This document shows positions 10,996 to 21,419 of a DNA stretch of 64,000 nt, one piece after another. The notes beneath the pieces are model-generated. The model worked only from the letters and a program-made list of their open reading frames with translations, had not been told where the DNA came from and did no database searches. Position numbers and translations under genes: made by a program. How positions within the stretch are numbered: position 1 is the first letter of the stretch; the number at the start of each line of letters is the position of its first letter. The stretch is from Eukaryota sp. TZLM1-RC (lineage: Eukaryota; Metamonada: BaSk clade): NCBI GenBank assembly GCA_040285825.1, contig JAUPSS010000005.1, positions 434,001-498,000 on the forward strand, written 5' to 3'.

Positions 10996-11574
10996 TTAGT
11001 CTTCTTCCTCTGAGGATTCAACTTCTTCTACTGGTTCTTCTTCTGATTCTGATTCTGTTTCGGCCTTTCTTAGGCGTTTTTTGGGTTTAGAAACTATAGC
11101 TGGTTGTGCAGGCATGTTTTCCTTAGCTTCTTTTGCTTTTTGGTTATATTCTGCCTTTTCTTCGGCACTGGCTTCTTTCCACATACGACCAACTTCAGTC
11201 ATGACATCTTTGTTTGGCATATCTGGATTTTCTTCAACAACTTGAGCACGTTTTTCTTTGAGGAAGAGGTTATAAGCTGATGGCGCACGTTTGGCTTTTG
11301 GTTCCACAACAGCACGTGATCCACGTTTACGGGGTTCAATTGGGCCGAATTCCTCCTTTTCTTTCTGGTATCTCTGTTTGTCTTCAGCAGCGAGGCGTTC
11401 ATAGGGTTCTCTCTCCTCAGAGGTAGTGGTCTTCCATCTTTTAGCTAATTCCTGCATCATTTGGGATGCCTTAAGTTCTGGCATTTCTCGCTTGACTTCT
11501 TCACGCTTATCTGCCTGGAAATAAAGGTAAGCGGACTTGGCGCGCTTGGGACCGTTGGTTGCTTTGGGAGCCAT
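10996..11574 (-). CDS. High-mobility-group (HMGB-type) protein with two HMG boxes
   Basis: A 192-residue intronless gene. HMG box 1 spans about residues 8-75 (GPKRAKSAYLYF...KRWKTTTSEEREPY). Box 2 spans about 94-160 (KRAPSAYNLFLKEKR...GRMWKEASAEEKAEY). A short basic linker and an acidic tail (ESESEEEPVEEVESSEEED) complete the classic HMGB layout. The family consists of abundant nuclear proteins that bind and bend DNA without sequence specificity and act in transcription, repair and chromatin. The ATG at 11574 opens the frame and is followed by an APK-rich N-terminus; the stop is TAA. It lies between a retroelement remnant and RAD21, on the same strand as RAD21. Which HMGB paralogue it matches cannot be told. 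Confidence 0.93.
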   Translation of the reverse strand: MAPKATNGPKRAKSAYLYFQADKREEVKREMPELKASQMMQELAKRWKTTTSEEREPYERLAAEDKQRYQKEKEEFGPIEPRKRGSRAVVEPKAKRAPSAYNLFLKEKRAQVVEENPDMPNKDVMTEVGRMWKEASAEEKAEYNQKAKEAKENMPAQPAIVSKPKKRLRKAETESESEEEPVEEVESSEEED

Positions 11575-11977
11575 CAGTACTGAAGTTAGATGCTTGAAGG
11601 AATGAAAAGTGGTAGATCAATCAATAAGGTATATGTGATCTTATGCAACATCTGGATGCAACACATACTATAAGATTGTAAGAGTTGGGTAGGTAAGCAA
11701 ATACACTGGCTTTAGTTCTACATTCAATTAATTCGAACAAGACTTTTTGTCATTTCATTTGCTTTTCTCATCTTGGCCCTTTTTACCTGCAATGACCATT
11801 TCTTTAGTTAACAATGGTGTTAACACTTTCTTCTGCGTAGTTCCGTTTTGTTCTGCTTGCACATGTCTTCATCGATCTTTAGGCATGGTTTGTTGATACT
11901 TCGTTGTTCTAGCAGAGTCTAATATGTGTCATCAAAGTAAATTCCAACAATATATAACAATCTTTTATTAAAATACA
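11575..11977. other. Intergenic region between RAD21 and HMGB
   Basis: It holds the HMGB promoter and the RAD21 3' end, where an AATAAA on the minus strand lies just downstream of the RAD21 stop (about 11967). No further gene was seen. Confidence 0.5.
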
Positions 11978-13616
11978 TTACAATGATATCATTATATCAT
12001 CATATGGTGATTCTTGTGTTATACTGAACGATGTACTAGTACTTTTGGATACCAGCAATGACAAAAACATACGACTTACACCTAGCTTATCACAACGGTC
12101 CTTTAATGTGTTTTCTGCCCATTGCTTAAACGAAATGCTCTGCTCGGGAAGACTCTCTAAAGTGCTCACAATAGACATTCCTCTTGTGTGTACTTCTTCA
12201 TCATTACCTTGAATTTCCTCATCAATATCAAGTGCAACAACTGGTGGTGCCATTTCGAAGAGTTCTTGTGGTTGTTCCTGGAAACCATCTATTTGGTTAT
12301 TAAATGTGTCAAGACTATCCATCTCAATAGGATCAAGTTGTTCTTCAACTCTACTTGCATCTTCCCCCACATCATTAAATCTCTCTTCTTCATGTTGCTC
12401 TTCCCCTCTATGTGATTCTTGTTCTACGGGATATATTGGCTCCTTTCCACGTTTCAATAGCACTTCATTCAAATCAATATTGACCAACACTTCTCCATAG
12501 TTTTTAACCCCCATCAACGAAAAAGGTGACGGTTGATTTCTGACGTTAGTTGCCCTTCTCCAGAAAGCAGCCAGCTTCGGATTCAGTATGTAACTAGGCC
12601 CAAAACATTGATTATCAAGATCATCAAGGTCAATTTCTACTTCTTCTTTCCTTCTCAAAGTGGTACTGGGTGGGTTTTGAACCCATGACTGGACAGTTGC
12701 TTGTGTCAATACGATGGCTGAGTTGCGTCTTGTTGACCCTCTTGGTTGTTCTACTTGTTCCTCTTCTTCTTGTGCTGGTTGGTGTTGTTGATGTACAACA
12801 CGCTGATCCATATTTTCCTGTTGTGGTTGGTTTTGTTCCGACATCCCATTAATCGCCACGTCAGCATTGTCCATTGCCGCGTAATCAATGTTGGGTGGTG
12901 CCAGGTCATCAATACTGAGCCCAAAACCAGGCGACGAAATGTTTAAATCATTTGGCATTAAATCACCAATGTCAAAAGTCTGAATAGGTTGTTCCATTAA
13001 TGGTGAATCTAATCGAACTCTCTTTGGGGCAGGGGTGGTTGATCTAGATCTGGCTTCAGTATCAAACATTGGACGATTAGGAGTTCGGGATGGTGTTGCT
13101 CTTCTGACACGTTCAATATCATCAATTGTACCAATGCCCGAATCATCCAACCCAAATAGATTGAGTCCACCTATACCAGATGAGAGGACATTAGGATCAA
13201 TATCTAAACCAGGAATTGAAGAGGAATCAATATCAGCTACAGGGGGAAGTAGGGTGTTGTCCTTGACAGGAGGGTGTGCAGTGTTATTGCTATTTTTGGG
13301 CTTTTTGGAAGTTTTAACCATTTTCTGTTTGAGAAGAGCCTCAGCATGCTCAATGTCCGCTAATAAATAGTCAGATTTTTTTTGGTATATCCTACAGACA
13401 CCAAGAAGCAGTTGTGCACTCATACGAAGACCTATGTCGTGTGTGCGAATTTCGACTAAAGTAAGTACACCTGAAACTAAACAAACCAGCAATCGCTTGG
13501 AGATCGGAGCTGTTGATTTGGTGTTTAGAGAGTTTTCGTATAACATGAGCTGCCTTCCAGGCATGCAAAAGAAGAGTTTGCTTTTTCCGGGACAGAAGCT
13601 GATTTGCAAAGAACAT
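11978..13616 (-). CDS. RAD21: Cohesin kleisin subunit, RAD21/SCC1/REC8 family
   Basis: Two exons: 13616-13487 and 13455-11978, joined across a 31-nt intron, give 535 residues. The N-terminus (MFFANQLLSRKK, HAWKAAH, KLSKHQI, then MSAQLLLGVCRIYQKKSDYLLAD) is the SMC3-binding domain of kleisins. The C-terminus (SFKQWAEN to ESPYDDIMISL, about 485-535) is the winged-helix that closes the cohesin ring on SMC1. Between them lies a long, acidic, low-complexity linker typical of the family, which normally carries separase sites and phosphosites. The ATG at 13616 is chosen because only that frame gives the conserved N-terminus; an ATG in the downstream frame would lose it. Mitotic RAD21 and meiotic REC8 cannot be separated with confidence. 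Stop is TAA. Confidence 0.92.
13456..13486 (-). other. 31-nt spliceosomal intron in RAD21
   Basis: It begins GTTTGT and ends TTACTTTAG. Removing it joins ...LQAIA to VEIRTHD in frame (phase 1), restoring the kleisin N-terminal domain, which is otherwise split over two frames. Confidence 0.85.
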
Positions 13617-13796
13617 AAGAGAATGTAGTGATCAAATGCTTTGAAGTGCCGATTCGTAAAACAGGAGTTTGCGTACTAGATCCGATCTGTATCAAGAAAG
13701 TGTAGATCAGATGATAAGTTTGCAGAACCGCACAAATTGAATTTGCATATTCTTGGGTTGATATTTTGGATAAAGATTTCTACCTTTTTTAACTGA
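13617..13796. other. RAD21 upstream region
   Basis: 180 bp between the RAD21 start and the 3' end of an RLE-E copy. It presumably holds the RAD21 promoter; no motif stands out. Confidence 0.4.
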
Positions 13797-15005
13797 AATA
13801 TTTATTGAGATAAGAAAAATCTATCTAGAATTCAATATCCTCCAAACAAGCTTCACTATTACTAAACCTACTCACAGCATTACGTTCATATTCTACACCA
13901 ATAGCTAAAAGTGCCTTTGAAATCATTGTTGGAATAGACTTGAAAATGCAAAAAACAATTCTATTTAACCAGAAAGTGGAATTCATTGTTTTACTAGACC
14001 TAATTAGTAACACTTTTTGGAAATTTTCAAAAAAGTGCAACCCTGAGTGTCCAATATTACCAAAAAGAGAAATTGCAAACAGCAAAAACTGATATTTAAC
14101 ATGTTCCACTCTACCTAACTGTGCCAAAGGTTCTTCATATTATTTTATCTTCTTTGTTTCGGTGTTAGATAACGGCGAATCAGCGAAATACACTAAACAA
14201 GCAGCAGAATTTTTGCAAACATCAACTGCGACAACATCTTCAACATTGAGAACACCATCGATCCCTGGAGCTACTAAATCTGCCCTTCTTTTACCAAAGG
14301 AATCATCAGTTTGATCTGAAGACAGCTTACGTACTAATGGCTCAATAAATGCCTCTATAATGAAACTTTTGCACATGGCATATAATTGATCACGAACTGA
14401 GTCATGAACAATTGAGCGATAAGTTATGAAATACTTACAGTTTAAAATATGGGAAAGCGTAACAACACTTTTGCAGCGACAAACTAAATCATTTGGTAAA
14501 GAACAAGGCCATAGAAAACATCTCAGTCTTATTGCAGTGGTCCATTGGTGATCATTAAGTAGAAGGCCATAAATGTTGGGAATCTGGGAGATTAGGCAAC
14601 TTGAGCAACTGTCTTTAAGATCAATCAAAAAGTTTGCAAAAACGGGATTTTTTTCTTTAGCCAAGCTAAGACGTACAATATAATCCAAGTTTTCTAAAAC
14701 TTTCAAGATTTTTTTCTGCAATTTTGCAAAAGTCAGTGGTAAGGAGAGCAAGCTTCTTGGAGGAAGTTCCACAATATCAGAGGGGAAACATTTAGACCAA
14801 ATATTGGGTGAAAGAGTTTCAATTCCTGTTGCAAAGAAATAAGATAAGAGCTGCCACAATTTTCAATGAGATCAATTTTTTCAGGAAAACGATTCACAAA
14901 TCCATAAATAAAATTTTTACCACCTCCAATAAAGGCAGCTTTACAAAGGTAGCTTGATTTATGAAAATCAACACTTCCAATTCCTCCAATCAACACCTCC
15001 AATTT
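13797..15005 (-). pseudogene. RLE-E retroelement, 5'-truncated copy
   Basis: Three minus-strand frames follow one another (15002-14733, 14859-14140, 14127-13825). They hold the end of the thumb (GGIGSVDFHKSSYLCKAAFIGG), RLSLAKEKNPVFANFL, the zinc motif CRCKSVVTLSHILNC (C-x-C-x7-H-x3-C, intact), VRDQLYAMCKSF, an RLE-like KRRADLVAPG and the C-terminal ISLFGNIG. Two frameshifts split an otherwise readable protein. It is the only RLE-E copy here. The 3' end is near AATAAATATTTCAG. The reverse transcriptase is missing. Confidence 0.82.
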
Positions 15006-15433
15006 CTACTTGTTCTTAATATTTTGAGAATTTGGAGGGCAATAAGAACTTCAGAATTACCTATCCTTTCATTTTAGACAAGAGAAAGGTCAACAGTATT
15101 TATGTAAACAACACAACAATTGTAGTATTATCGATATTTCATATCAGTATCTGTAAACACCATAGCTGAGTGTTTAAATTTGATGCACAACATCATATCA
15201 ACAAATTTTGATATGATCAATACAAAATACGATGTACAATTCATTGATCAAACTGTTGATAGCAGCAAATGAAGAGATATGTCCTAAAGATATCTATAGA
15301 AAACAATTGTCACAATTGAACCTTTGTCATTTATTTTAAAGGATAAGCGGTAATAATAGACAAGGAAAATATCTAATCGAACAAGGAAAACAAAAGACAC
15401 ACGGAAGCGTCACAGCATACACATCAAAGAAAA
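15006..15433. other. Intergenic region with small palindrome
   Basis: No gene seen. A perfect 8-bp stem (CATATCAA/TTGATATG) with a short loop occurs near 15196-15218; significance unknown. Confidence 0.4.
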
Positions 15434-15759
15434 CTATTGAGAAGTGGGCTTGGGGGTACCAGTGCGGAATCCATTCTTGGCTCTTCTGTCAACAAGCTTG
15501 AGGTGACGACAACGGCCAGTTCCAGTAGTGCGTCTTCTGAGAGCCTTGTAGTTGTAATTGTCTATGTTTAGAAAAAGAAACAAACAAACACTTGCGGAGC
15601 TTAGCATCAGGGTATCCACAAGAAGCACATCGGCTCTTCTGGCAGTGATAGCTGCGCTTACCACATCGAAGACAGGTGGTATGTGATTTACCGTTACGCT
15701 TACCGAAGCTGGATGTACCTTTACCCTGAGGTAATGGAGATGTATATTGAACATACCAT
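15434..15759 (-). CDS. RPL37: 60S ribosomal protein L37 (eL37)
   Basis: Three exons on the minus strand: 15759-15757 (the ATG alone), 15725-15590 and 15561-15434. The joined protein has 88 residues. It reads [19 protein letters not shown], the zinc-ribbon cysteines C-L-R-C...C-A-S-C-G (four Cys binding one zinc), then [18 protein letters not shown] and the end [14 protein letters not shown]. Length and text match eL37 throughout. eL37 sits in the large subunit near the exit tunnel and binds 5.8S/25S rRNA. The first intron directly follows the start codon, so the initiator Met is a 3-nt coding exon. It is divergent to RPL5 with 336 bp between the two starts, which suggests a shared promoter. 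Stop TAG. Confidence 0.95.
15562..15589 (-). other. 28-nt intron 2 of RPL37
   Basis: Begins GTTTGT and ends CTAAACATAG. Phase 1. Removal turns ...AKLRK into ...AKLRKYNYNYKAL, as in eL37 proteins. The CTAAAC motif resembles a branch point 4 nt before the terminal AG. Confidence 0.88.
15726..15756 (-). other. 31-nt intron 1 of RPL37, directly after the ATG
   Basis: Begins GTATGT and ends TTACCTCAG. It separates the ATG (15759-15757) from GGTAAAGGTACATCC, which encodes the conserved GKGTSS. There is no in-frame ATG nearer to exon 2, so the split start codon is the simplest reading. Confidence 0.82.
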
Positions 15760-16095
15760 TTGAACTGGTTGAAAAGAGAAAGATTTTTCCCTTCTTCAAA
15801 ATAGCCTTGATTTATCTTTATTTACATTCTTCTCATCCCCATTCCAAATCGTATTCAACAAATTAGGAGTCATAAACCGCCGAAATTAATTTTTTGAAAA
15901 CGAAAACAAGTAAATCAGTAATAGAGGCAGTTACGATGTCCTTCTATGAAAACTTGAAAATGTTGAATTAACAGTCAATTAGAATTCTGGCAAACTTTGA
16001 TTAAAAATGAAGAGCTCTGTGTTGAAGGGGAACATTGGTTATGAATTCAAATGAGATAAAGTATATCTTAATCTTCTTTTTTTTCTCATCACATC
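15760..16095. promoter_or_regulatory. Likely bidirectional promoter of RPL37 and RPL5
   Basis: 336 bp between the two divergent ribosomal-protein start codons with no coding content. A pyrimidine-rich run (CTTCTTTTTTTTCTCATC) lies just before the RPL5 ATG, and a similar CTTCTCATCCCC-like stretch lies upstream of RPL37. Sharing of the promoter is inferred from spacing and function, not from a known element. Confidence 0.6.
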
Positions 16096-16999
16096 ATGGC
16101 CTGGATCAAGTCAACCAAAACTCGTGCTTACTTCTCTCGTTTCCAAGTCAAGTTCCGCAGACGTCGTGAATGTAAGACTGATTATGGTGCTCGCATCCGC
16201 ATGATCCGCCAAGATGCCCGTAAATATGGAGCTGCCAAGGTACTGCTATTTGATTTGCTTATTTTAGTACCGATTCGTCGTTCGCTTCACTAACACTGAC
16301 GTTGTGTGCCAAATTGTTCGTGCCAAGCTTGTTGGCGATGAAACAATCTGCTCTGCTTATTCACATGAATTGAAACACTACGGTCTCCCTGTTCAATCCA
16401 AGAATTATGCTGCTGCTTACGCCACTGGTCTCTTGCTTGCAAGACGCCTACTCAAGCAGCTCGGTCTTGATACTATTCACAGTGGTGTCGAAAATACTGA
16501 TGGATCCGAATATCACATTGAACACGAAGACAATGAACGTCGTCCCTTCAAGGCCATCCTTGATGTCGGTATCCGCAGAACTACCACGGGTGCTCGTCTC
16601 TTCGGTGCTCTCAAAGGTGCTGTTGATGGTGGTCTACACATTCCCCATTCTATCAAGAGATTCCCAGGTTATGATCCCGAGACAAAGGATTATGACGCCG
16701 ATGTCCACCGCAGATATATCTTTGGTGAACACGTCTCAACATACATGAGTGAATTACAAGAAGAAGACCCAGACAAGTACAAGAGACATTTCTCCAAGTA
16801 CATTGAAGCCAATCTTGGTGCCGATGATATTGCTCCAATGTTTGAAAAGGTCCACGCTGCCATCAGAGCTGATCCCTCTCCCAAGAAGAGCCAAAAAGAC
16901 GTGTCAAAATACAAGAAATTGGGTCAAAAAGACAAAAAGATAACACTTGAAGAACGTAAGGCTCGTGTTGCAGCTAAACTTGCCAGTATGCAACAGTAA
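16096..16999 (+). CDS. RPL5: 60S ribosomal protein L5 (uL18)
   Basis: Exons 16096-16239 and 16268-16999 give 291 residues. The N-terminus ([30 protein letters not shown]) is the conserved 5S-rRNA-binding segment of uL18. The rest reads [65 protein letters not shown] and KRFPGYDPE, all hallmark blocks. The basic C-terminus ends ...[16 protein letters not shown]. Eukaryotic uL18 is close to 295 residues, so it is complete. It delivers 5S rRNA with uL5 to the large subunit. Divergent neighbour is RPL37. Codon use is biased to C-ending codons (AAG, CTC, GGT) compared with the retroelements around it, as expected for a highly expressed gene. Stop TAA. Confidence 0.97.
16240..16267 (+). other. 28-nt intron in RPL5
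   Basis: Begins GTACTG and ends GCTTATTTTAG, phase 0. Splicing joins ...KYGAAK to YRFVVRFTN, the conserved uL18 sequence. Reading through would shift the frame. Confidence 0.92.
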
Positions 17000-17334
17000 A
17001 TGTTGTATTGCTCTTTCAGTAAACTCATTTAATCGTTTTTAATAATAACTCAATAGCATTAGACAATACGTTATTATATTTGTATAAGACTTAACACACT
17101 TCTAGAATCTTTATCGATATTTTTGCATTGCAGTTAACTTATTTCAAATTTATTGCCACTTTCAACCATAGTCTTTATTTATACAACTGCTGAATTTTAC
17201 TTATTACGACAAACAATTCGTCTTACATATACTTGTACATCCACTATGGCTATTAACAAGCAAATGCTAGCAATAGGGGAGTGTTTGTAACCAGATTTAT
17301 TACCTTCTTTAGATTAAGAGAAGCTTATTAAATT
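17000..17334. other. RPL5 downstream spacer
   Basis: AT-rich, no gene seen. Confidence 0.4.
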
Positions 17335-17800
17335 GTTCCTGGTTAAAATTTGTCATACTGGGAGATCAATTTACAGGAGATCTTGTGCTCTTTTCATTTC
17401 ACTAGATTTTGGTCGCTCCTTGAATTCGTTGAGGACTGATTTCTGTACTGATCTATTGGATGTAGGTTAGGAATGGACAACATTCATTTTCTTAAGCAAA
17501 AATTGAATGTGTTGGTTTTACAAGGTAATATATTTTGTGCCAATCAGTTTTTGGGCAAACAATTTAACTTATGAATTTTATGGTTGATTTCCTGAAGATT
17601 TTAATTGTTTGCCCAGCACCAGTGTATATTTGAATAAGTTATTTTCTGAACTGGAAAATACCCACCACAAATCTGGACCAAGCGTTTCCTTCAATTACGA
17701 AATTCCGGACCGATTTCTTTTAAAAGAAATCCAAACAATTAGAAGAACCAGAAAGGGTCACCAAGTTGGAAGGGATGGGTTATTTAGATGTTGATCTATA
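17335..17800 (+). pseudogene. RLE-A remnant, heavily decayed and internally deleted
   Basis: 17335-17730 follows the RLE-A thumb (compare 58750-59160) with many substitutions, stops and indels. The last 60 bp (17745-17800) jump to the extreme C-terminus encoding YLDVDL, so about 900 bp in between are missing. Confidence 0.7.
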
Positions 17801-18317
17801 AGTAAGAGGAAATTTGAAATATTCAACTCCATAAAAGTCATATGTATAATACAGGAAAGTGGGAAGGTAGTATAGTCAAGTTAGTCAGTTGTATCAGCAA
17901 TAACCTCTTCAATTTTTTTGCGATATTTTCAGAACATCCCTTTTGTTTTGACTTCGAGTGTAATTGTTCTGTATTAGATTTTCATTTTCAGCATTCTTCT
18001 GAACACACTCATCAATGGTTTTAGAGGCACCAATCCAATAAAGTTAGTAACAATGATGAGAACCAAATAGAGTTAAGGCAGATGAACACCTTGTTGTAAG
18101 ATGTTTGAATAACAAGGTGAAACCGCGGATGAATAATTTCCACATTCGAATCATATATCTCATCATTAATGGTTCCATGATTACAATTACATTAATGCAT
18201 GATATGTGCCACTATTTTGCTTTTCAAGCAGTAACAATGCAAAATTTCAATTAGAGCAAGAATTTTATTAATTGGTTATCAGATGTAGATTTAAACTTGC
18301 AATTTGTGTTCAAACTT
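17801..18317. other. Spacer, possible antisense RLE-B-like relic
   Basis: On the minus strand 17890-18090 weakly resembles the RLE core of RLE-B (GSxD...WIG, a lysine-rich helix and EEV-type end). The match is too weak to call a feature. Confidence 0.3.
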
Positions 18318-20095
18318 ATGATCGAATGGTGTAAAGCAAGGAGATCCGTTAGGACCTCTTTTGTTTTGTTTGGTCATTCATATTATTTTATTACAAATTC
18401 AAGAGATGTTACCTTCGCTGAAAATGATTGCCTATATGGATGATGTTGTTCTTATAGGTGACTTAAATGTTGTGAAAAAAGCAACAGTATGTTTTAAAGA
18501 ATTATTTACCAAAATTGGCCTCCGACTTAATTTACTTAAATGTGTTTTGTTATCGAATTCTCCAGGTGATGCAATTGCTGATGGTATTGAAATTCAAGCC
18601 AACTTATATTATCAATTGATGCTATTCGTCATTTGGGTTCGTTTTTAGGAAATAATGATGAAATTACCAAAGAATTGTTTGAAAAATTGAACTCAATTTC
18701 CAAACAAGTTGACCGAATGATGACTTTAGATATACAGAAACATATCAAATTTACCATTATAAGACTGTGTTTTAGTTCCAACTTTAATCATATATTTCGA
18801 TCTACAAATCCTCTCATCATTAGGCCTTTGGCTCAGAAGTTTAATGAATTACGTGCAAAAGTTCTGTCACAATTACTGGGATGTAAAATGTTCCAAATTC
18901 CAGATCATGCCTATCTTAGTGCACATTATGGCGGTTTAGGTTGGACGAAGGCTTCTATTCTTACTTCGTGTGCTTTTATTGGTGGATGCAGAAATGCAGT
19001 CTTTGAATTTTCTGAAAGACTTGCCGATTGGAAAGATTTAATAATGACAACGCAAAGCTGTTTTTGCATTAAATGAAGAAATTTCAAAAACTGATGTAGA
19101 AAAATGGAGTCAATGCTTTTCCCAATCATTCAATGGCAATATTCCAGTAAAGAATCTTTTAAATTTAAAATACAATCTTCGAACATTACAGAAACGATTG
19201 ACTGGAATGTATGAAAATGATCTTTATGATAATATATGCAGCTCGGCTGTTTTAAATCAAGATCTTCACTCATTGTTATTGGAAAAGGGTGTTTGTGAAA
19301 ACAAGTCATCAAATTCTTCACTTTTTGTAACCATTGTATCACCAAGATTTGGATTGTGTGCCACTAAAGAAGCATTTGTAACAAAAATGAGATTATATTT
19401 GAATATCCCCATTAATCAATTATTATCAAAAGAAAAATGTATTTCTTCGAATTCACCTCAACTCACTTTGCGCCATGCTCTGAATTGCTCTAAATTGATA
19501 ACTTATCGTTCTTCATTACATGATGCTGTTAGAGACACTGTTTTCAATATGGCACAAACTGCAAGAATATCGTGTATCAAAGAGCCCCTGTTGAAGGAAA
19601 CACATTCTCTGAATAATTTTGGTTCTGATGAAAGAGGTAATGTATACTGTGATTGGATTGATAATTCTGAAGCTATTGTTGACTTTGTCTCATGTAATGT
19701 TGCAAATGATACTTTGGTTCACAGAAGAAAACTTAATCCTGTGACTGCTCTTGATTTTAAAGCAAACGAAAAACATAGAAAATATGATAAAGATATTGAA
19801 GAGGCTAATGCTGATAGAAACACACAGCTGGTTTTTATTGCTTTCCCATTTTCGATAAATGGAAGATCATCAGATGAAGCAGAAACTGTTTTGAATAAAA
19901 GATTTGATATTTTTTTATGGCGTTCACGGATTCAATTTGACATTATTAATAGGTTACCACGGTTTTTCAATCGAATAAGAGAAGTTTTAAGTAGACAGCA
20001 AACAGATCAAGATTTTGTAGAGGAAATCTTGGTTCAATGATAGTCGTCCCATTAGTTATGAGTTAATTTAATTAAGTGTGCAAATTCAATAAATA
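18318..20095 (+). pseudogene. RLE-B retroelement, truncated inside reverse transcriptase
   Basis: It starts at motif B (GVKQGDPLGPLLF, read as GVKQGD from about 18328) and carries AYMDDVVLIGDLN, the thumb (18633-19076), the zinc motif (CISSNSPQLTLRHALNC, second Cys lost) and the RLE part (19198-20040) to DFVEEILVQ. Frame changes occur near 18620 and 19070 and the RLE region has a small deletion before NKRFDIFLW. The 3' tail ends TTCAATAAAT. The 10-bp repeat AACTTATGAT flanks it (18313-18322 and 20100-20109). Confidence 0.88.
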
Positions 20096-20109
20096 AATTA
20101 ACTTATGAT

Positions 20110-20439
20110 ATTTAAATCAATTCCAGATCTGAGCACTCCCAGACCACAAAGGAGAAAATTAGGGCTATGTGATAAACAATTCTGCAACAGTTTGGTTTCT
20201 GTTGAAACTTCAATTGAACCCAAAATATTTTGTTTTCTCTCTCACTTCCAAGATCAAGGTTAACCTCAGTCAAGTGTAGTATCTGACGTAGAATTGTTTT
20301 ACTCTCGATTTCAATTAAAATATTATTAAATGATTTCTATTGGATAAAGTACAAATGTTGAAATACAAAAGAATTTCAAAATTAGAAAAGAAAATTAGAA
20401 AAGTTGAGTTGAACAATGGAAATAGAATCCTATAAAAAC
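20110..20439. other. Unassigned spacer
   Basis: AT-rich; no recognisable gene. Confidence 0.4.
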
Positions 20440-21341
20440 AATTGTGTAAAGGGCTTGCACTAAGGACTCATGGTGTAAGTTGCCTCATAAGAAAAGATAA
20501 AGCTGGGAAGGGTCGCCTTAAAAAGCCAGAACAAGATGAAAGAGATCCATACTTGACTGATCTTCCACGAGATGAGCTGATAAATATTACCTTCACAGTA
20601 ATTGACCAAGGTATTAGGGACCAATTGATGTCTGGGAAACGAAAATTAAATTGCCCAAATCCCAACATGTTAACTGACCCACACTCAACCCCAACAGATT
20701 CAAGATTAGAATGGCGTGATGAACGAAACAAAGGAAGAAATAGAGGTTTCATTAACAATATGAAAAAAAAACAAAATAAACAAAACAAAAGATGCTAGAC
20801 TTCGGGCCAAAACTAAAGGAATATACTTTCAAGAGGTTTACTCCTCAAAGAAGAAGAGAAACTCTGAACAAAGATCATCAAAAATTCTATAAGGATGGTG
20901 AAGAATCATGGATTTATAAAAACAAAACTGTAAAGGAGCAGGAAGAAGAAGTAAAACAATTTTCAAAAAAAACTCTAGATCATGGAGAATTCCTATTATC
21001 AAACCAATTTTACACATAAAACACCTACAAAGATTGTTGGTTATCGAAAGATGTTTAAAAAACGTAACTTCCGTCTATTACTGTGCATGAATATAGAACA
21101 AATTGTCAATATCATGCATGTGTAGTCGAGGGAAAAGAAGGCGAAAATGTAAAGAAACATTGAGTACCTAACCCAAGACCTTACAGGAGAGCAAAGACTC
21201 CAACGGTCCTGAGACATTGATTACTCACTTGCAAGAAGTGTGGATATCTATGGAATCGTAATGTCAATGCTGTTCTTGATATGATTCATGTTGTGGATCA
21301 GTATCTTAAAGGAAATGAAAGACCTCAAGTTTTGAAATGAT
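20440..21341 (+). pseudogene. Fanzor/TnpB-like RNA-guided nuclease, decayed
   Basis: Three frames in order carry the marks of the family. At 20590-20640 FTVIDQGIRDQLM matches the RuvC-I 'DPG(I/V)RD' segment with the catalytic Asp at 20604-20606. At 20850-20890 FTPQRRRETLNKDHQKFY resembles the conserved TQ-x-R helix. At 21086-21105 HEYRTNC matches the (D/N)E-(Y/F)-RTS segment before the zinc ribbon. The end reads CKKCGYLWNRNVNAVLDM and GNERPQVLK, the second half of the zinc ribbon plus the RuvC-III-type 'RDVNA' (the Asp is Asn here). Frameshifts near 20790 and 21020 and two TGA codons (one in the Gly position of HGLL) show it is dead. The N-terminal part is not visible. TnpB-derived proteins in eukaryotes are called Fanzors; the closest group is not determinable here. 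Confidence 0.75.
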
Positions 21342-21419
21342 CAACTTGATTCATTTCATCTTCATATTCCAGTAATCTCAACAGGTTACTACTATTTGAC
21401 ATTTTTGTGCTGCTAGCTG

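Noticed and set aside
12680-12700. GGGTTTTGAACCCATG, resembling a tRNA T-arm
   Set aside because: It lies within the RAD21 coding region and no cloverleaf can be built around it. No tRNA gene was found in the window.
20440-21341. Possible recoding of TGA as an amino acid, which would repair the Fanzor-like frame
   Set aside because: TGA ends VPS15 and LANCL at the expected C-termini, and frameshifts are present too, so decay is the simpler reading.
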